48,136 bases of DNA. Source: UBA1738 sp003453455. Lineage in GTDB: Bacteria; Bacillota; Clostridia; UBA1381. Location of the stretch: positions 1 through 48,136 of the forward strand of contig CAMOOX010000003.1 of NCBI GenBank assembly GCA_946621875.1. The letters run 5' to 3'. The translations under genes were made by a program, and so were the position numbers. The first letter of the stretch is position 1. The number at the start of each line of letters is the position of its first letter. Shown here piece after piece: positions 22,935 to 30,368 of this stretch. A model generated the notes under the pieces. That model was not told where the DNA came from. It searched no databases and saw nothing but the letters and a program-made list of their open reading frames with translations.

Positions 22935-24017
22935 CTATCTTATTAAAAGTGCGGCAACTGCCATACACACACCCAAAGCTGCCAAAAATGCTGCCGAAAA
23001 ATACAGCCACTTTTTAGCCTTACTTATGGGAAGTTCACCAACTACTTTTCCTGTCTGCCCATTTATAGCAAATCGGTAATTTTTACCCATATACCCCACA
23101 TTTAAAAGATAGACGGGAAGCATAACATATTTTACGCTTGAATTCTCAAGTTTCATATTGCTATTTTTCCTGCTTATGGTATCAAAACTCTTATTTACAG
23201 AGTTTATAAATACTTCCTCCGCACTGTTTTTCATCCTCTGCGAGGCGCGCGGCAGGCTGTCGTCAGGACTTTCATCAAATCTATCCGCCAAAAATCCTGA
23301 AAGATATGCCGAATCAAAATCAACAAGCTCGCTATAATCATACGGTTCAAGAGAATCCATCAAATCGTCATCCATCTTAACGCTTGCATCTACCGGGATT
23401 TTTTTAAAACTCATTTTTCCGTCAATATCGATAAGGTAATGATTTACCTGCGTTATATTGTACTTTGAAGTTGAGTAGCATAATGTCTCGGTACCCTCCA
23501 TAATCATATTGCCGTCAAGCGTTGCATCAAAAAGCCAGAATGGAACATAAATTCCTTGGATTTTTCCAATTTTCTGCTTTTTTAAAAATCCCTTCGGCAA
23601 CAGCGGTTTTCCTTTAAAGTATTGTAAAACAGCAGACTCAAGTCCTTCTTTACCGATTTTAAACGGTATTATTGCATTTGGTTTTAATCCGCCCTTTACC
23701 GCGTCTGACATAATTATCTCATTGTCACAATACGGACAGCGCATCGCCGCCGTTTGCGGATTTGTTTCAATCGCCGCACCGCAGGAGCGGCATACATATA
23801 CTACGGTTCCGTCAAGGGATTCCTTGTTTTGTTCAAAACTCTTATTATAGTCTCCCCACTCAAACTCCTTATCGCCATCCTCTGTATCATAATAGCATTT
23901 TAGTGTTTCCAAATCATATTCGCTGTCGCAGGCGTCACATTTCAGCTTTCCGTCTTTATCATATTTAAGAGGCGAGCCGCAGGACAGGCACTTATACGAT
24001 ATTGTTTCCATAGCCAT
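22935..24017 (-). CDS. Zinc-ribbon membrane protein (YdjG-like)
   Basis: A 360-residue protein with two N-terminal zinc ribbons, CLSCG...CDAC at residues 10-32 and CRSCG...CPYC at about 74-97. A large soluble middle region includes IPFKIGKEG, YVPFWLFDA and YKVNHYLI-like stretches. One C-terminal transmembrane helix ends in a short positively charged tail. This layout matches Bacillus YdjG (TFIIB-type zinc-ribbon protein). Start at 24017 after GGGGGGA; upstream in-frame codons lack a site. First gene of the operon, with TTGATT / TATAAT upstream. In Bacillus the equivalent operon is under sigma-W with pspA; here the promoter looks like sigma-A. Confidence 0.82.
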   Translation of the reverse strand: MAMETISYKCLSCGSPLKYDKDGKLKCDACDSEYDLETLKCYYDTEDGDKEFEWGDYNKSFEQNKESLDGTVVYVCRSCGAAIETNPQTAAMRCPYCDNEIIMSDAVKGGLKPNAIIPFKIGKEGLESAVLQYFKGKPLLPKGFLKKQKIGKIQGIYVPFWLFDATLDGNMIMEGTETLCYSTSKYNITQVNHYLIDIDGKMSFKKIPVDASVKMDDDLMDSLEPYDYSELVDFDSAYLSGFLADRFDESPDDSLPRASQRMKNSAEEVFINSVNKSFDTISRKNSNMKLENSSVKYVMLPVYLLNVGYMGKNYRFAINGQTGKVVGELPISKAKKWLYFSAAFLAALGVCMAVAALLIR

Positions 24018-24037
24018 AAAATCCCCCCTATGCACTG

Positions 24038-24066
24038 ATTATATTATAAAACTTTTCCTAAATCAA
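24038..24066 (-). promoter_or_regulatory. Promoter of the YdjGHI-like operon
   Basis: Minus strand: TTGATT (24061-24066), 17-nt spacer and TATAAT (24038-24043). I see no sigma-W-type AAC/CGTA elements. Confidence 0.75.
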
Positions 24067-24075
24067 CACATTTAC

Positions 24076-24104
24076 AAAAAAAGTGCCATATAAATGGCAC
24101 TTTT
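24076..24104 (-). terminator. Terminator of the DUF308 gene
   Basis: Minus strand: AAAAGTGCCAT (24104-24094) pairs with ATGGCACTTTT (24089-24079) around 4 nt and is followed by U residues, directly after the stop codon. Confidence 0.88.
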
Positions 24105-24671
24105 CTATCTTATCTTTTCTATGATAGTTCTTTCAAGATTTTTTACATTCTTCTTTACAGAAATCATCTTTGAAATGTTGATGACAGCGTGTACTATAAT
24201 TACCACACCTGCACAAACCGTAACTGAAACAGCAGAGAAAATCGGTGTCAACAAAACGGCAATGCCTGCGATTATATCAATGATATTCAAAATCGTCATA
24301 AGTATCCATGGTGCATCTGTACCTCGAAGAGCCATAGCAAGTTTAATGCCGTTCACTCCCGATGCAATTATCCATAGTCCCAGAGAAATCCCTATATACA
24401 TAGCAAGGCTTTCAGGAACGATAGCAAGAAGTATGCCTAAAATTATGTATAATATACCCTGCATCATTCCGTCAAAGGGAATATAAAACTTTCTTGCTTT
24501 GATGTCTAAAACTATCAGCGTTATACCGTGCGCTACCAAAAATACCGCTACTGTAATGCCAAGTGCTACAAGCGAAAGCCCCGGATACAGAATAAGAATA
24601 ACGCCAAAAATCAATGCCACTACCGACAGTGCAATAACTGAGTTTGAAATGTTTTTAAAAATATTTTTCAT
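24105..24671 (-). CDS. DUF308 (HdeD-like) membrane protein
   Basis: A 188-residue protein consisting almost entirely of six hydrophobic helices arranged as repeats of two (for example LVALGITVAVFLVAHGITLIVL and IASGVNGIKLAMAL). This matches the DUF308/HdeD family. E. coli HdeD is linked to acid resistance at high cell density, but most homologues are uncharacterised. The C-terminus is short, basic and cytoplasmic. ATG follows GGGGTGATTTT. Monocistronic, with its own promoter and terminator, so it is transcribed separately from the zinc-ribbon/TPM/SPFH operon that follows it. Confidence 0.82.
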   Translation of the reverse strand: MKNIFKNISNSVIALSVVALIFGVILILYPGLSLVALGITVAVFLVAHGITLIVLDIKARKFYIPFDGMMQGILYIILGILLAIVPESLAMYIGISLGLWIIASGVNGIKLAMALRGTDAPWILMTILNIIDIIAGIAVLLTPIFSAVSVTVCAGVVIIVHAVINISKMISVKKNVKNLERTIIEKIR

Positions 24672-24717
24672 AAAATCACCCCTAATTTATAAATTTTTAC
24701 CTCTCGGTAATATCTTT

Positions 24718-24746
24718 ATTATAATACATTTTTTGACAAATAGCAA
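24718..24746 (-). promoter_or_regulatory. Promoter of the DUF308 gene
   Basis: Minus strand: TTGCTA (24741-24746), 17-nt spacer and TATAAT (24718-24723). Confidence 0.68.
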
Positions 24747-24756
24747 TACAAATAAA

Positions 24757-24785
24757 TTGACTTTTTGCTTATTTTTAGTTATAAT
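24757..24785 (+). promoter_or_regulatory. Sigma-A promoter of the PPi-PFK gene
   Basis: TTGACT (24757-24762), 17-nt spacer and TATAAT (24780-24785); the -35 lies 10 bp from the -35 of the divergent DUF308 promoter. Confidence 0.85.
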
Positions 24786-24817
24786 TAAACGAAACTTATA
24801 TTCTTGGGGGATTTTTT

Positions 24818-26023
24818 ATGATAAATGGTAACTTTGCCGTTGCGCAGTCAGGCGGACCTACCGCCGCTATAAATGCATCGCTTTGCGGCGTTATAAAAGC
24901 TGCTACTGCTGATAACAAAAAGATTTATGGTATGGTAAACGGCATAAAAGGTGCAATAGATAACAATTTTGTTGATTTGGGAGAAATTTTCAAAGACGAA
25001 CACAATTTGAAACTCTTAAAAACCACACCTGCGGCATATTTAGGCTCATGCAGATACCGCCTGCCCGATTTCGACGGAAAATGCGATGTTTACGAGAAAA
25101 TTTTTGCCGGCTTTGCCGAAAAAAATATCACTATGGTGATATATATAGGCGGTAACGATTCAATGGATACCGTTATGAGACTTTCTCAATATGCCGAAAA
25201 AAACGAAAAAAATGTGCTTTTTGCAGGCGTTCCAAAAACGATTGACAATGACCTTATGGGTACAGACCATACCCCCGGATTTGGTTCTGCGGCAAAATTT
25301 GTAGCAACAACCGTTTTAGAAATAGCACGCGACTGCGCCGTTTACAAAGATCGCTCCGCAACCGTTGTTGAGATTATGGGCAGAAATGCAGGCTGGCTTA
25401 CCGCCGCCTCCGCTCTGGCAAGAAACAGCACTTCCTCCGCTCCGCATCTTATATATCTTCCGGAAGTTCCGCTTTCAAAAGAAAAGCTGATTTCCGACAT
25501 AAAAAATTGCAAAGAGCGTAATATTGTTATCGCAGTTTCGGAAGGCATAAAAAATGAAAACGGTGAATATTACAGTAATCTCGACTGCAACAGCGGCCAT
25601 GATAAGTTCGGACACGCACAGCTTTGCGGCTCTGCAAAGGTTATAGAAAACATAATAAAGGAGAATTTTGGTATAAAAACACGCTCTGTCGAGCTTAATG
25701 TTCTGCAAAGGTGCAGTTCGCATTTTGCATCGCTTACCGACCTTAATGAAGCCGAAATGATTGGCGCTTTTGGCGCAAAGTCCCTGCTTTCAGGGAAAAC
25801 GGGAATTACTGTCGGATTTGAGAGAATTAAAGATTATGAAATAAAACCAGTTATAAATGATGTTATTAAGGTTGCAAATCTTGAAAAAACCGTTCCCGAT
25901 AGTTTTATCGCAAAAAGCGGAAACGATATTACGGAAAAAGCACTAAATTATCTAAGACCACTCATTTTAGGCGAGCCGGAAATAGAAATAGAAAACGGCA
26001 TACCCAAGCATATTGCATTATAA
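24818..26023 (+). CDS. pfp: PPi-dependent 6-phosphofructokinase
   Basis: A 401-residue phosphofructokinase of the PPi-using type (diphosphate:fructose-6-phosphate 1-phosphotransferase), a reversible enzyme of glycolysis and gluconeogenesis. The phosphoryl-donor loop reads GGNDSMDT, with Asp where ATP enzymes have Gly (GGDGS). The substrate motif reads VPKTIDND, with the Lys typical of PPi enzymes. The substrate loop MGRNAGWLTAAS and the GTDHTPGFGSAAKF segment are also present. ATG follows GGGGGA. Monocistronic, ending before a group of hairpins. Use of PPi is inferred from these residues, not measured. Confidence 0.92.
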   Translation: MINGNFAVAQSGGPTAAINASLCGVIKAATADNKKIYGMVNGIKGAIDNNFVDLGEIFKDEHNLKLLKTTPAAYLGSCRYRLPDFDGKCDVYEKIFAGFAEKNITMVIYIGGNDSMDTVMRLSQYAEKNEKNVLFAGVPKTIDNDLMGTDHTPGFGSAAKFVATTVLEIARDCAVYKDRSATVVEIMGRNAGWLTAASALARNSTSSAPHLIYLPEVPLSKEKLISDIKNCKERNIVIAVSEGIKNENGEYYSNLDCNSGHDKFGHAQLCGSAKVIENIIKENFGIKTRSVELNVLQRCSSHFASLTDLNEAEMIGAFGAKSLLSGKTGITVGFERIKDYEIKPVINDVIKVANLEKTVPDSFIAKSGNDITEKALNYLRPLILGEPEIEIENGIPKHIAL

Positions 26024-26029
26024 AAAAGC

Positions 26030-26114
26030 TTTTGATAAAAGCTCCGCCTACGGGCGGAAGAATAAGGTAGCAGTTTTGTTATTTCGGAAATTATCTCAAA
26101 TTGAGGTAATTTCC
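26030..26114. repeat. Three adjacent short-loop hairpins, unidentified element
   Basis: After the pfp stop lie three inverted repeats in a row. The first pairs AGCTTTT with AAAAGCT. The second pairs TCCGCC with GGCGGA. The third is a 13-bp stem (26086-26098 with 26102-26114, one G-U on the plus strand) with a 3-nt loop. None has a U-run, and the true terminator comes after them. They may be a small repetitive element or an RNA 3' end. Confidence 0.45.
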
Positions 26115-26124
26115 TACATAATAG

Positions 26125-26154
26125 AAAAGGACTGTCTTTATGAAGTCCTTTTTT
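26125..26154. terminator. Bidirectional terminator of pfp and mnmA
   Basis: AAAAGGACT (26125-26133) pairs with AGTCCTTTT (26144-26152) around a 10-nt loop, with A and T runs on both sides. Confidence 0.85.
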
Positions 26155-26155
26155 G

Positions 26156-27220
26156 TTATACTATTGTTCCTCCGCCCAAAACGGTGTCACCGTCATAAAA
26201 CACGGCCGCCTGACCTTTTGCAATCGCACGCTGCGGAATTTCAAACTCAATATGCACTTTGTTCCCTTCCAAAACTGTAATCTTAGCCGGCTCCTCCTCT
26301 TGGTTATATCGTATTTTTACCTTCGCCGAAAAGCTTTTTGGCGGCTCATCAAACGCAATCCAGTTTACATCTTTTACATCAAGTTCTTTCTTAAAAAGTT
26401 CACTGTTTGTAGAAAGCACAACCTCATTTTTTTCTGTATTCTTTTCAAAAACATACATAGGCGCAGGAAGGCTCAGTCCCAATCCCTTTCTTTGACCTAT
26501 GGTGTATCTTATTATGCCCTTATGTGTCCCCAAAACATTACCGTGCGTATCAACAAAATTACCGTTTTCATATGTCTTTCCACGGTATTTTTCTATAAAT
26601 TCCGCATAATTCCCGTCCGGTACAAAGCAAATATCCTGACTATCGTGTTTTTTGGCATTTATAAAACCATTTTCCTCAGCAATTTTGCGAGTTTCGTCCT
26701 TTGTCATCTCACCCAATGGAAAAAGCGTATGCAAAAGCTGTTCCTGCGTCATCGAATAAAGCACATAGCTTTGGTCTTTGTGCGTATCTACTGCCTTTTT
26801 TAAGAGAAATCGCCCGTTTTCCTCACAAATTCTTGCATAATGCCCCGTTACCACATAATCAAATCCAAGCTCCTTCATTCTTTGGAAGAGCTTTTCAAAT
26901 TTTAAGTATCTGTTGCAGTCAATACAAGGGTTAGGCGTTGCCCCCTCCTCATATGCGCACACAAATTTTTCTATTACCTTTTTTTCAAACTCATCGGTAA
27001 AATTAAACACATAGTATGGTATATCAAGACGCTTTGCAACGCTTTTTGCATCCTCAACATCATCCTGCGAGCAACAGCTTTTTTCGGTCTTCACACCGAT
27101 TTCCTCATTTGTAAAAAGCCTCATTGTGGCGCCTATGCAATCATAGCCGTTTTTTTTGCAAAGGTACGCCGCAACACTTGAATCAACTCCGCCGCTCATT
27201 GCTATAAGTGCTTTTTTCAT
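26156..27220 (-). CDS. mnmA: tRNA 2-thiouridylase MnmA
   Basis: A 354-residue ATP-pyrophosphatase that inserts sulfur at C2 of the wobble uridine in tRNA Lys, Glu and Gln. The PP-loop SGGVDSS lies near the N-terminus. The two catalytic cysteines are in NPCIDCNRYLKF and DSQDICFVPDG. The tRNA-binding and C-terminal beta-barrel regions complete the length. Start at 27220. It lies 14 nt after galM and is the last gene of a minus-strand run starting at the TM1266-type gene, ending at a bidirectional terminator. Confidence 0.96.
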   Translation of the reverse strand: MKKALIAMSGGVDSSVAAYLCKKNGYDCIGATMRLFTNEEIGVKTEKSCCSQDDVEDAKSVAKRLDIPYYVFNFTDEFEKKVIEKFVCAYEEGATPNPCIDCNRYLKFEKLFQRMKELGFDYVVTGHYARICEENGRFLLKKAVDTHKDQSYVLYSMTQEQLLHTLFPLGEMTKDETRKIAEENGFINAKKHDSQDICFVPDGNYAEFIEKYRGKTYENGNFVDTHGNVLGTHKGIIRYTIGQRKGLGLSLPAPMYVFEKNTEKNEVVLSTNSELFKKELDVKDVNWIAFDEPPKSFSAKVKIRYNQEEEPAKITVLEGNKVHIEFEIPQRAIAKGQAAVFYDGDTVLGGGTIV

Positions 27221-27234
27221 ATCCTTATTCCAAT

Positions 27235-28266
27235 CTATTTTGAAAACTTATATTCCGTTACAGTATCATATTTCTCGCCTTTTTTTAAAAATCCGTCCGG
27301 AAAATGCGAATATTTTGTAAAGTTCGGGAAAACCTGCGTTTCAAGGCATACCGCCTGGTTTTTATGATATATTGCCCCGTCTTTGCAATCTGGTTCCTCT
27401 GTCACCCAGTTGCCGGTATAAAGCTGAACGGCAGGCAAATCGGTATAAGCCTCCATTTTTATGCCGGTCTTATCACCTTTTAAAACGGCAAATTTTCTCA
27501 TACCTCTTCCATTTATAATAAGGTTATGGTCATAACCCGTCCCGAATTTTAACTGCTCGTCATCTTTATCAATATCTTCTCCAATAGTTTTGGGAACAGT
27601 AAAATCAAAAACAGTCCCCAAAGTGCTCAAAACCCTGCCATCAGGCACAACATTTTCTGTGATAGGTGTGAAAAAGCCGCAGTCAAGCCATAGCGTGTGA
27701 TTTTTTATGTCCCCTGACATATGTCCATTTAAATTAAAATAGCTATGATTTGTCAGATTCATTATTGTATCCCCATCAGCTGACGCCTCATAATGTATCT
27801 TTAAGGCATTGTTCTTCGTAAGCGTATATGTTACCGTAATCTGCGCATTTGACGGAAAACCCTCTTCGCCGTCACTTGACGCTGTTTTTAATACAAGGCT
27901 CGGCTCTTCTCCGTCAATTTCTTCTGCGTCCCAGATTTTGGCATTAAAACCTTCTTTTCCGCCGTGCAAATTATTGTTTCTATCACCGTCATTTGCTAAA
28001 AGCGTATATTCTTTTCCGCTAATTTCAAATTTGCAGTCCTCTATCCTGTTTGAGTTTCTGCCGATTACAGCTCCGAAATATCCATTACCGTAAAGATACC
28101 TTTTATAGCTGTCACGCCCCAATACCACATCTACTCCGTCAAATTCGAGTTTTCTTACAATACCGCCAAGCGTCAGTATCTGTGCCGTAAGTCCTTTTCC
28201 ATTATCTAAGTTATAGGCATAAATATCGCCCTTTTCAATCTTTTCAAAAAAAGTTTTTGAAATCAT
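27235..28266 (-). CDS. galM: Aldose 1-epimerase (galactose mutarotase)
   Basis: A 343-residue mutarotase that interconverts alpha and beta anomers of galactose and other aldoses at the head of the Leloir pathway. Typical stretches are FGAVIGRNSNRI, NNLHGG, the NLTNHSYFNLNG motif with a catalytic His, and VCLETQVFPN with the catalytic Glu near the C-terminus. Start at 28266 after GGGAGAG; twelve upstream in-frame codons overlap the preceding gene and lack a site. Between a TM1266-type regulator and mnmA it has no obvious functional neighbour; galE is elsewhere in the window. Confidence 0.93.
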   Translation of the reverse strand: MISKTFFEKIEKGDIYAYNLDNGKGLTAQILTLGGIVRKLEFDGVDVVLGRDSYKRYLYGNGYFGAVIGRNSNRIEDCKFEISGKEYTLLANDGDRNNNLHGGKEGFNAKIWDAEEIDGEEPSLVLKTASSDGEEGFPSNAQITVTYTLTKNNALKIHYEASADGDTIMNLTNHSYFNLNGHMSGDIKNHTLWLDCGFFTPITENVVPDGRVLSTLGTVFDFTVPKTIGEDIDKDDEQLKFGTGYDHNLIINGRGMRKFAVLKGDKTGIKMEAYTDLPAVQLYTGNWVTEEPDCKDGAIYHKNQAVCLETQVFPNFTKYSHFPDGFLKKGEKYDTVTEYKFSK

Positions 28267-28279
28267 AAATAAACTCTCC

Positions 28280-28534
28280 CTATTCTTCATCAAGCTTTGC
28301 ATAGACTGTTTTTGATGTAACTCCCGAAAGTTTTCCTATCTTGCCCGAAAGAGCATTTATTATATCTCCCGGCGCGTCAATAGCAACGCTTATGATTGAT
28401 ACATCACGCTTTTTATACGGAATTCCCATTCTGCCTATAATGTAGTCCGCATATTCGTGCAAAACCTGATTAAGAGATGCCACCTCTTCAAAGTTTTCAA
28501 CTACTATTCCTATCAAAGCAACTCTGTTTTCCAT
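28280..28534 (-). CDS. TM1266-type putative hydrogenase regulator
   Basis: An 84-residue ferredoxin-fold (ACT/NikR-C-like) protein: RVALIGIVVENFEEVASLNQ, GRMGIPYKKRDVSIISVAID and KLSGVTSKTVYAKL. It matches the small family called iron-only hydrogenase system putative regulator, TM1266, usually encoded with the HydE/F/G maturases or [FeFe]-hydrogenase. Here no such gene is in view; galM follows after 13 nt. It has no DNA-binding domain of its own, so how it would regulate is unknown. Start at 28534 after AAAGGAG. It begins 24 nt from the structured element at 28558-28659. Confidence 0.75.
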   Translation of the reverse strand: MENRVALIGIVVENFEEVASLNQVLHEYADYIIGRMGIPYKKRDVSIISVAIDAPGDIINALSGKIGKLSGVTSKTVYAKLDEE

Positions 28535-28557
28535 TTTTACTCCTTTCACAAAGTTAA

Positions 28558-28659
28558 GTCTGAAAGAAAATCGTTCATATTGCCGCTTTGCAGTGAGCGG
28601 TGCTGTACAATGGTACCGCCCCGAGCAAAAAGTGGTAATATGGGCGATTTTATTCAGAC
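28558..28659 (+). ncRNA. Structured intergenic element, candidate RNA
   Basis: Outer arms GTCTGAA (28558-28564) and TTCAGAC (28653-28659) are followed inward by AAAATCGTTCATATT (28567-28581) with AATATGGGCGATTTT (28637-28651), then GCCGCTTT (28582-28589) with AAAGTGGT (28629-28636). The four non-Watson-Crick positions are all G-U on the plus strand; on the minus strand they would be A-C mismatches. This favours a plus-strand RNA, although both flanking genes are on the minus strand. The tip can form a GCGGT/ACCGC hairpin with TGGTACCGC. There is no U-run and no clear promoter. A small mobile repeat is the alternative. Confidence 0.45.
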
Positions 28660-28668
28660 ATTACTCCT

Positions 28669-30366
28669 TTACATACTTTCAACCGTCTCTATACCCAAAA
28701 GATACAATGCAGATTTAATCACGCTGCAAACAGCCCTAACAAGTGCAAGCCTTGCCATTTTGACATCTTCTGAAATTCCCTCTTTCAAAATCGGACAGCT
28801 TACATAGAATTTGTTAAACTGCCTTGCAAGATTTGTCACATACCTGTTCACATAAAATGGCTCATTTTTCTCTGCGCTAAGGGCTACTGCATCGGAAAAA
28901 CCTTTCAGCATTACTGCCAAGGCATATTCATCATCTGATGTAAGCTTGGAAAAATCGATATTCTCACACTCTTTTTCAGCGCGCCGCAGGATGCTTTTGC
29001 CCCTTGCATAGCTATACTGCACATATGGTGCGGACTCACCGTCAAAATCAAGCATACTGTCCCAACTGAAAACTATATCCTTTTCCCGTGAATTTTTAAG
29101 GAAGGTATATAATACTGCGCCGATACCTACTTTTTTTGCAACTTCCTCCTTATTTTCCATCTGCGGAGTATTAGCCGTGATTATTTCAAGAGTTTTATTT
29201 ACCGCTTCATTTAAAACATCTTCTAAAAATACTACATCTCCGTGACGGGTAGAAAGCTTTTTATCAGGGAATTTAACCAACCCGAAATTCACATGCTGAC
29301 ACCCCTTTGCCCAGTCCCAGCCAGCCTTTTGCATAACCGCAAATATCTGCTTAAAATGAAGCGCCTGTGCCGTTCCGACAACATAGATATTTTTATAAAA
29401 ATCATAAGTTCTCTTTCGATAGAGCGCCGCCGCAATATCACGGGTTGCATAAATTGTTGCACCGTCCGATTTTAAGATTATACAAGGCGGAATATTGAGT
29501 TCAGAAAGGTCCACGACCTGCGCTCCGTCACTTTCTGTGAGAAGTTTCTTCTCCCTCAATATTTCAACAACTTCGGGCATCTTATCAGAATAAAAGCTTT
29601 CTCCGTTATAGGAATCAAACTCCACACCGAGCATATCGTAAACTCGCTTAAATTCCTTTAAGCTGAGGTCACGGAATTTTTGCCAAAGCTCCGTTTCCTC
29701 TCTTTCACCGTCTTCTAAGCGCTTGAAATGCTCCCTTGCCGTAATTTCAAGCTCGGGATTTTTTTCTGCCTCCTCGTGGAATTTAACATATATCTTTAAA
29801 AGCTCACCGATTGCGTCCTTTTCTATCGCCTCATCATCACCCCAGAGCTTATACGCACATATCAGCTTTCCGAACTGTGTGCCCCAGTCACCCAAATGAT
29901 TGAGCCTTTTTACATCATAGCCCAAAAATTCGTATATGCGTGCAAGCGAGTGACCAAGCGCTGTTGTAAAAAGATGTCCTATATGAAAAGGTTTTGCAAT
30001 ATTCGGCGAAGAATACTCAACCAAAACGGTTTTTCCGCCCCCGAAATTGCTTTTTCCGTAATTTTCGCCATTTTTGAAGATATCTTCAATTACATCCCTT
30101 ATAAATTCCGCTCTGTTAAAGAAAAAATTAAGATACCCTCCAACTGCCTCGGCTTTTTCTATGTATTTATCCTCCGAAAACTTTTCCGAAATCTCCTTTG
30201 CAATAAGCTGAGGCGCCTTTCTCATAGTTTTGGCAAGCGAAAAACACGGAAATGCCAAATCTCCGAGCTTCTGCTCGGGAGGTGTTTCAATAAGCTTTTG
30301 CACCTCTTTTTTGCTAAGTCCGCAAAGCTCAGATATTTTTTTTGCCGTATATTCTTTATAGTCCAT
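28669..30366 (-). CDS. argS: Arginyl-tRNA synthetase
   Basis: A 565-residue class I synthetase charging tRNA-Arg. The N-terminal additional domain (residues 1-100) is followed by the ATP-binding HIGH motif in NIAKPFHIGHLFTTALG. The KMSKS-equivalent reads KLSTRHGD, usual for ArgRS. The C-terminal anticodon-binding domain contains the YVQYSYAR and NRYVTNLARQFNKFY segments. ATG lies 2 bp after the trmFO stop and uses a GGAG inside that junction, so it is translationally linked to topA-trmFO. About 130 bp containing a structured element separate it from the next minus-strand gene. Confidence 0.97.
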   Translation of the reverse strand: MDYKEYTAKKISELCGLSKKEVQKLIETPPEQKLGDLAFPCFSLAKTMRKAPQLIAKEISEKFSEDKYIEKAEAVGGYLNFFFNRAEFIRDVIEDIFKNGENYGKSNFGGGKTVLVEYSSPNIAKPFHIGHLFTTALGHSLARIYEFLGYDVKRLNHLGDWGTQFGKLICAYKLWGDDEAIEKDAIGELLKIYVKFHEEAEKNPELEITAREHFKRLEDGEREETELWQKFRDLSLKEFKRVYDMLGVEFDSYNGESFYSDKMPEVVEILREKKLLTESDGAQVVDLSELNIPPCIILKSDGATIYATRDIAAALYRKRTYDFYKNIYVVGTAQALHFKQIFAVMQKAGWDWAKGCQHVNFGLVKFPDKKLSTRHGDVVFLEDVLNEAVNKTLEIITANTPQMENKEEVAKKVGIGAVLYTFLKNSREKDIVFSWDSMLDFDGESAPYVQYSYARGKSILRRAEKECENIDFSKLTSDDEYALAVMLKGFSDAVALSAEKNEPFYVNRYVTNLARQFNKFYVSCPILKEGISEDVKMARLALVRAVCSVIKSALYLLGIETVESM

Positions 30367-30368
30367 AT

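Noticed and set aside
26153..26803. 216-codon plus-strand ORF opposite mnmA
   Set aside because: Antisense shadow of mnmA with no family resemblance.
28597..28651. T-box riboswitch on the plus strand (TGGTACCGC plus GGGCG stem)
   Set aside because: No specifier stem I, no proper U-run and no synthetase or amino-acid gene downstream on that strand; one 9-nt core match is expected by chance at this scale.
28650..28661. Three-codon ORF (ATG TCT GAA TAA, minus strand) after argS with AGGAG before it
   Set aside because: The spacing of 2 nt is too short for initiation, and the codons belong to the base of the structured element.
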